This document shows positions 33,664 to 45,279 of a stretch of 64,000 bases of DNA, in pieces. The notes below the pieces were generated by a model. That model saw only the letters and a list, made by a program, of their open reading frames with translations, was not told where the DNA came from and searched no databases. Position 1 is the stretch's first letter. Each line of letters opens with the position of its first letter. A program made the translations under genes and the position numbers. Source of the stretch: Schistocerca nitens (lineage: Eukaryota; Arthropoda; Insecta; Orthoptera; Acrididae); the NCBI RefSeq assembly GCF_023898315.1, contig NC_064622.1:276511503-276575502 (forward strand). The letters run 5' to 3'.

Positions 33664-34128
33664 TGTTGTGTCTAGCTCATACAGCATAGACACAATGAGG
33701 TAGCTAGGTGCACGCTAAACTAACGTAGACGGGCTTGAAGTTCTGGAACATGAGACTTATTAATGAATAAGAAGAAAAGTACGTAGATGTTACTTAACTT
33801 TTATTCTCTTGTTGGAATACATCTCTTGAATAGTAGTATGCTATAAGCACTGATACAAATGGCGCCTTGCTAGGTAGTAGCTATGGACTAAGCTGAAGGC
33901 TATTCTATCTGTCTCTCGGCAAATGAGAGGAAAGCTTCGTACGTCTGGTCGCAAGCTATGTCTTCCGTACAACTGGGGCGAGGTTTAGTCCGTGTCTTGT
34001 GACCTGCCATGTGGTGGCGCTAGGATTGCGATTACACAGTGGCGACACGCGGGTCCGACATGTACTACAGGACCGCGGCCGATTTAAGTTACCACCTAGC
34101 AAGTGTGGTGTCTAGCGGTGACACCACA
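33664..34128 (-). mobile_element. Solo LTR (fossil) inside the hAT
   Basis: A 465-bp block with TG...CA ends (plus strand tgttgtgtctagctc to gcggtgacaccaca) and a 5-bp duplication ATTCT at 33659-33663 and 34129-34133. On the minus strand it starts TGTGGTGTCACCGCTAGACA and has an aataaaagttaagta stretch typical of an LTR. I recognise it as a common Schistocerca LTR, probably Ty3-like. No coding part. Confidence 0.8.
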
Positions 34129-34479
34129 ATTCTTGTGTTCCAGAATCCTTTGGATTGTAACCCTTATGATGTCCCAGTTGAACTATAGTGGAAACTCTCT
34201 GAATTCCTAGCAAATGAATTGTTGAAGGAGAAGCACAGAGAAGGAAAACCTTTGCTCACCTGAAGTGGAATTTCAGAAAGTCAGTAAATTTGTCTCTGGT
34301 ATGGCATCAGTGTTTGGAATAAGCTACGTATGTGAGCACACATTTTCAGAAATGCAGAATGTTATGTCAGCATATCGAACGAGACTGACTGATGAAAATT
34401 TGAAAGTAATTCTCTCGATGGGATGCAGCAATACTAAACCAAACATTGACTATATCTTGAAAGCCAAAAGTCACTAACG

Positions 34480-34874
34480 ATTTTTGCTACTTAGTTTGTG
34501 AGATTCGGATATGTGCTCACTATATCTGATGTTGCCATCATCTTACGAATGTCGCCTTCTTGTTGATTGTCGTTGTTTTATTGTGCAATACGTGCCACTG
34601 ACCCACGGTTAGCACGGAATACTGTACTTAGTTTTTCGTCTTTTTCCCAGAGCTTATGTTCTGACTTGCGGGTACTGCAATGAATGATGACGCGGCTCGT
34701 GCTAGACATTTGGTCACTTACCCGGCGCCTCCTCTTCCTCCCCTCGTCCCTCCCTCCCACGTGCTTGTAATTTTCAATGACCAGCCACCGTACCTTTACT
34801 TTTAACGTACCACGCACACCTAGGACTTCATTAATAAGAATAACAGGTATAACATTTTTAGCATAATATAATTT
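34480..34874. other. 3' part of the hAT, non-coding
   Basis: Lies between the end of the transposase remnant and the SINE. No features beyond a pyrimidine-rich patch near 34720-34760. Confidence 0.5.
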
Positions 34875-35072
34875 GCCGGCCGGTGTGGTCGAGCGGTTCT
34901 AGGCGCTTCAGTCTGGAATCGCGCGACCGCTACGGTCGCAAGTTCGAATCCTACCTCGGGAATGGATGTGTGTGATGTCCTTAGGTTAGTTAGGTTTAAG
35001 TAGTTCTAAGTTCTAGGGGACTGATGACCTCAGATGTTAAGTCCCATAGTGCTCAGAGCCATTTTTTTTAAC
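34875..35072 (+). mobile_element. tRNA-derived SINE, full length
   Basis: Head gccggccggtgtggtcgagc, box B agttcgaatcc, common body, tail cagagccattttttttaa. Lies near the 3' end of the hAT. Its duplication is not clear. Confidence 0.92.
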
Positions 35073-35118
35073 TTATCCGGTTCGCTGGGAAAAACGTTTG
35101 GTGACCCCTGTTTTAGAT

Positions 35119-35965
35119 TATTTATATTCGACATCTGATGATTCCTTACATTTTTGTCGTGTACACTCCTTTATTGGATTAGCGACTGGGGATTGAGGTG
35201 GTGTCGGCATTCAGTGGGGAGTGCTTTACGATTGCTGCAACCTTGTATCTAGAACTGTATCTTCTGGATCAGTATTTTGTGTGAAAATATAACCTCCAAA
35301 AAGATCCATATTATTCTCACTTCTGGATAGATCTATTTTTGGGATGTTTATGTAAACACTGTGATCCATATTTCCACCAATAAAACACAAATCCCCCCCC
35401 CCCCCACACCATTTACACTATGCAGCCCAACTACTAAAATATATTTGTCTTTTCAAGTTCACAATTCTTTTTTCTCCACACCGTCACTCGCCCATTTGAC
35501 TTAGATAGCTTAGATCAACTCTCGTCAGTAAATACAACCTTTTTCCACAAATCAGGCTCATCGGATTTATGTTCTCTTGCAATTGTAACTCGCTTCCTTT
35601 TGTTCATTTTAATGCCTCTAAGCACTATGGGACTTAACATCTGAGGTCATCAATCCCCTAAGACTTAGAACTACTTAAACCCAACTTACCTAAGGACATC
35701 ACACACATCCATGCCCGAGGCAGGATTCGAACCTGCGACCTTAGCAGCAGCGCGGTTCTGGACTGAGGCGCCTAGAATCACTCGACCACAGCGGCCGTCT
35801 GTTCGTTTTAATATTGCATGATTTTCTTCGGGCTGTTCGGTCCCAATACCCAGCTACATAAAGCGCATTACTTACAGTCTGTGCTGAATTGGTTTTCCTG
35901 TATGCATGTGAACTGCAGTAGCAAGTTTTGGAGGGCTTAGTCTTGGACTTTTCTTGACCCCTCTG
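35119..35965 (-). mobile_element. Tc1-like transposase remnant, split by a SINE
   Basis: Minus strand, N to C: SAQTVSNALYVAGYWDRTAR (HTH 2, about 35900-35840), a KRVTIAREHKSDEPDLWKKV block, FTDES (first Asp, about 35525), NGRVTVWRKKN, MVWGG (overlapping the poly-C tract at 35394-35404), NMDHSVYINIPK, FGGYIFTQNTDPED at the second-Asp motif, and TPPQSPVANPI at the Glu motif (about 35180). Frameshifted and worn. The hAT at 32843-35110 abuts or interrupts its 3' end. Confidence 0.75.
35614..35799 (-). mobile_element. tRNA-derived SINE
   Basis: Minus-strand copy from gcctctaagcactatgggac to the head end accacagcggccg. Target-site duplication TGTTCATTTTAAT / TGTTCGTTTTAAT at 35601-35613 and 35800-35812; the mismatch indicates some age. 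Confidence 0.93.
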
Positions 35966-36508
35966 TCACCCAAACCTCGAGATGTCAGACAGTCATATCG
36001 GTATCAAAGTCGTATAACGACAGAGTATCAACCAAAACTCCGACATAGTTTGTGCAATGTGCTGTCGTCGAGGAGAATGTGCGTAAATGGTGAATAATAG
36101 GTGACACATGACCTACAGAGCACAAGAAGAGAATAACTGTGAGGGACTGTCGTGTAGAGCTCCCGTGCGGAAGTTGGTACTGCCTTAGTTTGTCGCCGGC
36201 CGAAGTGGCCGCGCGGTTCTGGCGCTGCAGTCTGGAACCGCGAGACCGCTACGGTCGCAGGTTCGAATCCTGCCTCGGGCATGGATGTGTGTGGTGTCCT
36301 TAGGTTAGTTAGGTTTAACTAGTTCTAAGTTCTAGGGGACTAATGACCTCAGCCGTTGAGTCCCATAGTGCTCAGAGCCATTTGAACCATTTTTGAACCT
36401 TAGTTTGTCGTACCAAGTGACCTGCGTTCGAGCACTGGTCGTGCCAATTCTTGTATTGTAGTACGTGCGAAACTGTTGTATGAGACATGTTCCTGCCTTG
36501 TAAGAGGA
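35965..36508 (+). mobile_element. Unrecognised SINE-like repeat, copy 1 (holds a known SINE)
   Basis: After removing the SINE at 36196-36397, this ~340-bp sequence aligns from end to end with the reverse complement of 36945-37265: shared blocks in order are tcagacagtcatatcggta, agagtatcaaccaaaa, ggagaa..gt.aa.ggt, gagcaca..aa..ataact, then a tRNA-like box B gcgttcgagcac and gtagta.gtg.gaaactgtt. The interior B-box and similar length suggest a tRNA-derived SINE family that I do not recognise. Confidence 0.6.
36196..36397 (+). mobile_element. tRNA-derived SINE, full length
   Basis: Head ccggccgaagtggccgcgcg, box B ggttcgaatcc, complete body and tail. Target-site duplication CCTTAGTTTGTCG at 36183-36195 and 36398-36410. 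Confidence 0.95.
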
Positions 36509-36603
36509 TTGCTTAAAGTCTATAGCAAACTTCTATTGGCAGTCCGCTTTCGTTTCGTTTATTTGAAATCAGCAAACCTGTAGAGTACATCTGTAGTTTC
36601 ACA

Positions 36604-36756
36604 AAATGGTTCAAATGGCTCTAAGCACTATGGGACTTAACATCTGAGGTCATCAGTCCCCTACACTTAGAACTACGTAAATCTAACTAACCTAAGGACA
36701 GCACACACGTCCATACCCGAGGCAGGATTCGAACCTGCGACCGTAGCAGCCGCGTA
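36604..36756 (-). mobile_element. tRNA-derived SINE, head truncated
   Basis: Minus-strand copy from aaatggttcaaatggctcta to box B ggattcgaacc and gtagcagccgcgta. Target-site duplication GTAGTTTCACA at 36593-36603 and 36757-36767. Confidence 0.93.
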
Positions 36757-36944
36757 GTAGTTTCACAGGATAAACACAATCATTCGGAACAGAAGAATAA
36801 AGAAACAATTGCTTCACACTTGCGGAAGTGTTAATAGTAATATTGATCACAGTAACAACAATATTAATAGTGACAATAAGATTAATAATTGAATGCTAGA
36901 TGACAGCACCGCCGTACATTTATAAACTCGTATCAGTGCTTTTA

Positions 36945-37265
36945 CGAGTCAGGAGCATGTTCTCAGATAACAGTTTCACACATACTACATTACAAAAAGT
37001 AGCATGACAAAAGCTCGAATCCGGGGCCCTCGGTATGACAAATTAACGGTCTTCCGACTTCTCGACAGTAGCTCCGAACGACGTACACTCATAGTTATGC
37101 TTTTCCTGTGCTCCGTTGGTCAGGTGGTACGTATTACTTACCGTTTACCTTCTCCCGGACAACAGCGCATAGCATAAATTATAATGGTATTTTGGTTGAT
37201 ACTCTATACAACGTTTGGTACCGATATGACTGTCTGACTTCTGGATGTTTAGGTGTAAGTAGCTG
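36945..37265 (-). mobile_element. Unrecognised SINE-like repeat, copy 2
   Basis: Reverse-complement partner of 35965-36508. On the minus strand: acacctaaacatccagaagt, cagacagtcatatcggtacc, gagtatcaaccaaaatacca, ccggattcgagcttttgtca (box-B-like) and atgtagtatgtgtgaaactg. Roughly 70-75% identical by eye to copy 1. No coding potential. Confidence 0.6.
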
Positions 37266-37289
37266 TCGTTTTCCTATCTCGGATAGAAC

Positions 37290-38506
37290 TGTAGAACGAC
37301 CACTTCGTGATAGGTTTCACTCTGCAAATCACATTTAAGTGGCTAGCAGAGGGTTCATCGAACAACCTTCACAGTAACTCTATTATTCCAATCCCATACA
37401 GCACGCGGAAAAGAACACCTACATCTTTCCGTGCGAGCTCTGATTTCCCTTGTTTCCCCCTATTTAAGTCGGCGACTGCAAAATATTTTCGCAGTCGGAG
37501 GAGGAAGTTGGTGATTTTAATTTCGTGAGGAGATTCCTCCGCAGCGGAAAACGCCTTTGTTTTAATGATGTCCACCCCAAGTCTTGTATCATTTCACTGT
37601 CTCCCCTATTCCGCGATAATACAAAATGTGCTGCCCTTCTTTGAACTTTCTCCATGTGCTCCATCAATCCTATCTGGTAAGGATCCCACACCGCGCAAAA
37701 GTATACTGAAAGAGGACGGACAAGCACACTGCAGGCAGTCTCTTTAGTAGATTGTTGCATCTTTTAAGTGTTATGCCAATAAATCTTAGTCTTTGATTAG
37801 ATTTCCCCGGAACATTTTCTGTGTGTTGCTTCCAATTTAAGCTGTTCGTAATTGCAATTCCTAGGTATTGAATTTACAGCCTTTGGATTTGACTGATTTG
37901 TCGTGTAATGGAAGTTTAACGAATTCCTTTTACCACTCACATGGATGACCTCAGACTTTTCGTTATTTAGTGTCAATTGCCAATTTTCGCACCATACATA
38001 TATCTTATCTAAATCGTTTTGTATTTTTTTATCTTCTGATGACTTTCCCAGTCGAAAAACGACAGCATCATCTGCAAACAACCTAAGACGGTTTTTCAGA
38101 TTGTCTCCTAAACCGTTTATATGGATGGGGAGCAGCATAAGGCCTGTAACAGTACCGCGGGAAACGCCAGAAATCAATTCTGTTTTACTAGATGACTTTC
38201 CGTTAATAACTACAAAATGTGACCTCTCTGACAGGAAATCACGAATCCAGTCACACAACTGGGAAAATATTCCATAAACATGCAATTTCGCTTCAAGCTG
38301 CTTACGAGGTACAGTGTCAAAAGCCTTCTGGAATTTAGAAATACGGAATCGATCTGAAATTTCTTGTCAATAGAACTGAACACTTGGTGTGAGTTAAGAG
38401 CTAGTTGTGGTTCACAAGAATGATGTTTTCTAAATCCGGTTTGTCCGTGTATCAATACACCGTTTTCTTCGAGGTAATTCATAATGCTGGAAAACAATAT
38501 ATATGC
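37290..38506 (-). mobile_element. CR1-like LINE, 5' truncated
   Basis: Minus strand from the 5' break: LALNSHQVFSSIDKKFQIDS, CDWIRDFLSERSHFVVINGK (about 38255), SGVSRGTVTGLMLLPIHING where the family has GVPQG, FADDAVVFRLGKSSED (intact Asp pair, about 38080), VWCENWQLTLNNEKSEVIHV, then the ETACSVLVRPLSVYFCAVWD block (37740-37680) and EIRARTER-type end near 37420. The TGTAGA tail is missing or degraded. A few frameshifts. Confidence 0.9.
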
Positions 38507-38971
38507 TCCACAATTCGAAAGATTCTTTCATCGAGCGAACGGTTTGGTACCTTTTTCTTCTGATTGAATCTACATATAACAGTCTTCACTGCATTGATTT
38601 ATCATTCAATGGTTTCTCAGATTTCTTGAAAATATTTTACTTTTCGTAGCAACCTCGTATAGATTTTTCTCTTCTGTTGTTGTGTAGTTTCGCGATGTTT
38701 TCTACCAGTATTACCTAAATGTCACGTGACGACCTTGAAAACAGAGAAGTAACCATCCACTACCGTGGATGAAACATAACTGCATAAGGAAATGGAGAGG
38801 GGTGTGTGTCAGTGCGGTACCATATCTGTGATCTTGTTTACTATACCAGTACTTATTTGACACATGCTAGGGAGTGAGTTTAAATAATCTGGATTTGTTG
38901 ACAAATTAAGCAACCTATGAACCCAAATAGCGTTTATTCTAAATGTATTTATTAACCGAAGGAAGGAAATA
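38507..38971. other. No recognisable feature
   Basis: Flank between a LINE 5' break and a Tc1. Only a caccgt-type short inverted pair near 38755 (ccactaccgtggatg) was noticed. Confidence 0.5.
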
Positions 38972-40047
38972 CACTGAAGCGCGAAAGGAACTGGTATAGG
39001 TATGCGTATTCAAATGCAGATATATGTAAACAGGCAAGTGAGTTTGAACATGGCGTTATAGTCGGCGCACGAGCGATGGGACACAGAATCTCCTAGGTGG
39101 CGTTGAAGTGGGGACTTTCCCGTACGACCATTTCACGAGTGTACCGTGAGTACCAGGAATCCGATAAAATATCAAATTTTCGACATCGCTACGGCAGGAA
39201 AAAGATTCTGGAAGAACAGGACCAACGACGACTGAAGAGAAGAACAGCCCTTCCGCAAATTGCTGCAGATTTTAGTGCTGGGCCATGAACAAGTGTCAGA
39301 GTGCGTACCATTCAACGAAACATCATCGATATGGGCTTTCGGAGGCGAAGGCCCACTCGTCTACCCTTGATGGCTGCACGACACAAAGGTTTACGCCTCT
39401 CTTGGGCCCGTCAACACCGATACTGGACTGTTGATGACCGGAAACATGTTGCCTGGTCGGACGAGTCTCGTTTCAAATTGTTTGGAGCGGATGAACATGT
39501 ACTGGTATGGAGACAGCCTCATGAATCCATGGACCCTGGATGTCAGCAGAGGACTGTTCACGCTGGTGGAGGCTCAATATTGGTGTGGGGCGTGTGCAGC
39601 TGGAGTGATATGAGACGCCTGAAACGTCTAGATACGGCTCTGCCAGGTGACATATCCTGTCTGATCACCTGCACTCATTCATGTCCGTTTTGCGTTCCGA
39701 CGGACTTGGGCAATTCCAGCAGGACAATGCGACACCCCACACGACCAGAACTCCTACAGAGCAGCTCCTGGAGGATTCTTCTGAGTTTGAATAGTTCCGC
39801 TGGCCACCTAACTCCGCAGATACGAACATTATTGAGCAGATCTGGGATGCCTTGCAACGTACTGTTCAGAAAAGATTCATGAGGATGAATTTATGGAGAG
39901 CGCTGCAGGATTCATGGTGTCAATGCCCTCCTGCACTACTTCTGACATTAATCGAGTCCATGCCACGTCGTGCTGCAGCACTTCTGCGTGCACGCAGGGG
40001 CCCTACACGATATTAGCAGGTGTATCAAATTCTTTGGTTCTTCAGTG
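38972..40047 (+). mobile_element. Tc1-like element, DD36E spacing, both ends present
   Basis: TA-flanked (38970-38971, 40048-40049), ends CACTGAAGCGCGAAAGGAAC and, on the minus strand, CACTGAAGAACCAAAGAATT. Transposase on the plus strand: GLSRTTISRVYREYQESDKI (39105-39165), RTIQRNIIDMGFRRRRPTRL, AWSDESRFKLFGADEH (first Asp, about 39455), then a frame change, QQDNATPHTTRT (about 39720) and NSADTNIIEQIWDALQ (about 39815-39860); 36 residues separate second Asp and Glu. Compared with the copy at 3325-4366, about 120 bp including the start codon are deleted near 39031 and some 28 bp near 39245. Inactive. Confidence 0.93.
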
Positions 40048-40154
40048 TAATTTGTTCAAACCTGTTGCAGACTGAAGTGATTAGACCACGTTTTTGCTAA
40101 GTACAGTGGATACGGAATAAAATACAACACGCTTTGGTGCGTCAGGGACGGGCT

Positions 40155-40372
40155 GTCACGTTGCTATTCGTCCGTCGCGGCCTGGTGTGTACCAGAGTGT
40201 TCTGCAGCCCTGGCCGCCGGCGTGCCTGACGCACGGTTGACGCTGTAATTACCCTGACGTCAGCTCTCGCCTCTCCTCGGGGTGCACCGTCAACTCGACT
40301 CTTGCAGCCCAATAAACTCCAGCCTCAGGCTTCACTGCTGCTCTAAAGCCCGCTCTTGACTGAGCATTTACA
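40155..40372 (+). mobile_element. LTR-like block (fossil), weak
   Basis: GC-rich stretch beginning tgtcacgttgctattcg and ending gagcatttaca, with cccaataaactccagcctca near its 3' part, which looks like an R/U5 polyadenylation region. No matching duplication flanks it. May be an LTR or just an unrelated GC-rich block. Confidence 0.3.
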
Positions 40373-41854
40373 CCCCCTCTTATTCGTATGTAACATATCG
40401 TGTACCTTTTCTCCTCGTTTCTTTTCTAAAGCTGTTTGTACTGTATTTAGAGAAGAGAACCCACAGTTTTTTTCTGGGTGACTATTTCATCCTCCCACGC
40501 CTCAGTAAAGGGGGGGGGGGGGGGCAGCGTTAGATGCAGCCCGCTCTTCCTCCAGATGACAGGAAAAAATAATATTAAGCGAAAAAACAAGAACCAGATT
40601 GAGGAGGTATTTGCATTGAATTTAAAGATGAAAAATAAAATATAAATTTTTAGGTATACGATAGATAACTTAATGCACTGGTAGTTAAAAACAGTAACAA
40701 CAAAAGGTAAAATGAAACACAATTAGCGCACACTTTGTAACATGAACGTTTGAAATATGATTGACATTACGAAACTAACGGTGGCCTGAAACATAACTGT
40801 TAGAATGGTAATGGCATGTGAACGTGTATTTTATCTCGTCGCTTACGCGCTTTGCCCTGCACTGAACGTTTGTGACTGCGAGAGTATGAATTTAATTTAG
40901 CTGCAAGAATGTAGACTGTCAATAACTTTAAACCAAACCAAAACTGCATGCATTTACGTATCACAAAAACTGAATTTCATGCAACACTATTCATTTCAAA
41001 TTCACCCTGGTAATAAAACAAAGCTTGATCTATTTGAAAATAATGGAACCTATGTTTAATGAATGCTATCCCTGAAACAATAAAATTTATCACTTTTATC
41101 TGTGCAATGGTAACGCTCTTCGCACTTCTCTCTGTTAGACTTTAAACTATATAGTTACCAAGTAGCTATTGTGCAAGGCTGTTGCTTAGCATACATTTTA
41201 ATTAAATCGAATATGACTGAGGCAACAACTTCTTGAGAAAAACAGTTAATTAAAAATGACATGCATCTGGGAACTGATATTTACTTGGAGTAAGTAACAA
41301 TATGACACTAACTTTAAAACTCGTATTCTGACGCTTTGAAAATTAATAACGCTCATAATTAACACAGTAAACTGATAATACATTAACAATTAGCTTTACA
41401 AAATCACTTGATGTGAGTGCTATACAATGTCTCAATCATCACTTATAAATACACGCATTGCGTTAGTAACAAAACAACCTTAATTATTACCATCTTCTGT
41501 TGAGATTCCTTTTACAGTCAGCAAACTTCGTACTATCTTGCAAACAAAAAAATCATTACTGGCCGTAGCGATAAGTATATATCCAGTACATATCAGATAC
41601 AACACGTCTTTACACTTCAGAGTTCTCGATACATCTCCAGATCTAAAGTTACTGTTGTAATGTTGTTACATTAATTTGTTCTGAAAGCGGTGCTAATGTT
41701 CAAGACCATAAAAGTGGGTTAAAAGCTGTGAGCTAACTGAGGAAGTTAACCTTGCATTACTGCGCAACTGTTTCACCAGGTATCCAGCCTAGCTTACCAA
41801 ATTCCCAACCAGACTAACATTAATTATAATCTTTTAATAGTCATACGAAAACCG

Positions 41855-41938
<84 letters not shown>

Positions 41939-44900
41939 AGAATTTAAATAAAAAGAAATAAATCAGTTTATATTTGGAAATTTATTTTAACATTGATCAT
42001 TGAAATTTCAGCATATTAAACTTGATTCATAACTAAGCTGGTGCCTTATTTAGGATTGTGAAAATGTAAGATTGTAATCTTACGGAACACATCAAATATG
42101 GAGCCAAGATTGGGAGACTGCATACAACACTGCATTCATAAAATAACACACGAAGAACGTTGAAACATATGCAAGAGGAAATTAACCACAACCAACCGAT
42201 TCAATTTTCACCCAAAGAAGTTACGTTCGTAGCGCAATCCTGTCCGACATGTAATTACCACACACTGGTATACTAAATTCATACTAACTCTCTGTGAAAT
42301 CTTCCCGAAAAGAATAGCTGAGGGCTACTTTGATGATTACACCACATGCTTCACGTGGTCAACTTGGTTTACACAAAGAGTGTAACTCCACAATAATTTT
42401 GATAATTAAAATAAATTAGATCGAAAAGCAATTTACAAAAGAAAAACCTCGAACTGGCTACTATCGTCTTACTACTAACCTGATAGGTCAAACAATTGTA
42501 TAAGCACGTGGTACTGGTCTCACAAAGTACACCCCATGTGGGTTGAACATAAAGAAAAGTTGCTATATTGAAAAATATTGTCAAGACAAGACGTTATAAT
42601 CTCACACACATTCGCATTTAAGATTTATGATCTTAGTTAGAGTTACTGATCAACACGTGGTTCCACTTTACTCACAAAGTAGTGACAAAGTAACTACCAG
42701 AATATATTCTGAACTTCACACTCGAATTACACTGCGTTGCAATTTAAGATAACATTAGATATTTTAGAGCTAAACCTGAAATAAAGGTGATTAAATTTTC
42801 AGTTAGGCTGATCTTAAGAAATCCATTGTCCTACGGACTTAGCAGACACGCGCTTAGCCGGAGATCTTACCACTTCAGACGCTCGCCGCGGACAGACTGA
42901 CCTGGGATCCTACCGAGCATGCTTAACAGATACAAACGGAAGTGACCAGAGAGGTAGCTTCCTATACCAACATGACAAGGGACGTACAGGACCATACTAA
43001 GAATAGAAACCTCTCTGCTTTTAGAAAGCGTAGCTACCTGTTCTGACGTTGGTCCTACTGTTCTCTAGCAGACAGGCTTGTCTGCTACCATCCAGCATGC
43101 AACTAGAAATACATTTGCTCATTCATTCTTTCACACAGAAGGGAAAGGGGATGACAGTATCTTATCATATACAGTATATAAAAGAAAGCGGACGTAGGTT
43201 CCGTATGAGACTGTGTGACATGAATTACATGTAAACTGTGTTTTAAAGTGTAGTAGTGTGACAGATCGTTCTTGTTTATGTGTAAAAGTAACACGTTTCA
43301 CTGCTCAGTAGCCTCCCAGATAGTCAGAAACACCACAGTAAATTTAGAAGTGGAATGTATGCCGTAAATGACAACAGATTTAAGAAATTAACATGAAAGG
43401 AATCCAACAGAGACTTTTCACTGTACCATATTGCCTATAACACGAATCAGCGATCGCTGTTGAGCAGCGACGCTACTACACAATCGATTCTACATTTGAC
43501 CATCTCTAGTTCAATATAATATTTTCTTTCAAAACTTGAATTAATTTACTCTGTGTATATATCTTTCATAATCCTGCTGCCTCCTTCTGAAGAATTTGAC
43601 AGGGTTATTACGGCAACTGGCCATAAAAACACAACAAATTCTTAACATTACGTAAGTACAGGCTGACTAAAGTTTGCGAACGTAACATAAAACAGATGAT
43701 TCATAAGGAAATACAAATCTTTGTGAGCATCTGGCTCTTTGAACAGCATACAAGTATCATGGTTAATTTGTGAAGCATTTTCTTTAACCATCTAACGTCT
43801 TTGGTTAGGAATCATGAATGTAAATATAGTCAGATATGATAGTGCTCATGTGCACCATGAAACTAAAATGTAGCCTAATATCTAAGAAAAATACAATTAG
43901 AAGAGCATCTCGATCTTTACAAAGTACATGGGAATTAAAACAACCTGAGTTATGCAATACAGAGTTATAGTACAACATAACTAAGTCTTTACAAACTTGT
44001 TAAGAATTGTAGTGCTTATGTGCACTAGTATGTAAGATCAAGTGTCCATTTTAACGCTCTTTCCCATAGTTGTGACCAATCATAGGCACTGTTACACAAA
44101 GAATAGTGTAGATATGTCATAAGTATAAAATATGAAGTAAAAAGTGAAAAGGGCAGGGATAATGTCATGGTTGAGGTAAAGTTACAGTCTGGGTGGTCTG
44201 CAAATCGAGGATTCATAGACATTAGTTCATATTTCTTCATCAGAGGATTATATTTTTAAGCCATGTTATCTTGAGTATTTTTTGAACATCACTAGGTATG
44301 TCAAAGTAGTGAGATTTGGACTGAGCAGACTCATTTACGTCAGCAGTAGATATGGTACCCAATAACAACTCAGCCAATTGTATATTAAGTGATGCATAGT
44401 AGAGTGGTGAGTGCAATGAATGGTGTCATTACAGCTCTCTCATTTGTATTGCAATACCGTCGACATCAGTAAGCTTGCATTTACATTGTTGCAGACAAGT
44501 AAACAACTGAGTGTTTCATGACCATCTCAGTGGATGAGGTAGAGAAGAACAATAACATAAAGAGAAAATAGGACTTAGAGGCATTAAATGCTTTTAAGAT
44601 TGTAAAATATGACAGTAGCGGATATTAACAAAAAATCATAAACTTATGCAGGTAACAACTCTTGTTATTTATGGCAGCGCCAACAATATATAAGTGACAA
44701 ATTGTGTTCATAGCTTGTTATCTAACAATTTGGTACGTAGAGTATGTTTTAGACTCATAGTTGAGCTATTCTAGTTGTAAGCTAGTGATAGATACATTTA
44801 CTGGTAGTGACTGTCCGCAGAACAATTGTGGTTACATATAAACAGTGGCTGCGCCAGTAAGTAGGCCTGAAAACTTAATGTTTCCAGGCAATAATTCTAT

Positions 44901-45279
44901 AAAATAGGACATGAAGATTGACAGTAATAAATGATAAAATACGTAGTTCATAATTAATCCGTCTATATGCTGTCAGAGCCCATAAGAAAGATCAGTGTAG
45001 TAGAATATCTCTAAAGGACAAGAGATTTGAAAATGGTATTTGTTGTAAATATTGAGTATACATAAATAATACATCACGTACAGAGAAGTGAAAATAAAAT
45101 AATAATAGCAGAAGTAAGGATACTCGTTACTGGGAAAAGTGGGAATAAGGCAAAGGAAAGTGCACTTTTGCTGCAAAAGAAAATCATTATGGTCCATAGT
45201 CGTCAAACTGGTCAGTCAAAATAAAGCAAGAGAAAAATGTGTGATCATAATACCATTCTATGCATAGATATGAAAATGT
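40373..45279. other. 4.9 kb AT-rich region without recognisable genes
   Basis: Low GC, many short frames (60-80 codons) on both strands, none with a domain. Contains a G run at 40511-40524, the TA microsatellite at 41858-41936, and a GC-richer island at 42845-43100. Some of it (about 42100-45279) may be the non-coding continuation of the retroelement whose gag-like part lies at 45280-46870, since it is adjacent and downstream on the minus strand; I cannot confirm this. Confidence 0.4.
41858..41936. repeat. (TA)n microsatellite
   Basis: About 39 uninterrupted TA units; likely polymorphic and able to extrude as a cruciform. Confidence 0.98.

Larger units (their letters stand above)
32843..35110 (+). 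mobile_element. hAT element with decayed transposase, hosting a solo LTR and a SINE
   Basis: Ends CAGGAGTCTCCAAACTA (32843) and, on the minus strand, CAGGGGTCACCAAACGTTTT (from 35110) are hAT-like terminal repeats; the adjacent octamers gcttggat and ttttagat agree at five of eight positions, a worn 8-bp duplication. The plus strand keeps transposase blocks LLIDITIHINEQNFKLHGKD (about 33375-33440) and the C-terminal dimerisation region KFVSGMASVFGISYVCEHTF followed by SEMQNVMSAYRTRLTDENLK (34280-34410), ending DYILKAKSH at 34477. Several frame breaks. Confidence 0.8.

Noticed and set aside
35394-35404. Poly-C tract as a regulatory or structured element
   Set aside because: It falls on the GG codons of the WGG motif of a decayed Tc1 transposase; expansion of a G run is a simpler explanation.
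36196-36290. tRNA gene calls at SINE heads (also at 8230-8300, 34875-34960, 50705-50790, 61246-61330)
   Set aside because: A and B boxes are present but the anticodon arm and acceptor pairing are not those of a working tRNA, and each head continues into the SINE body with a target duplication.
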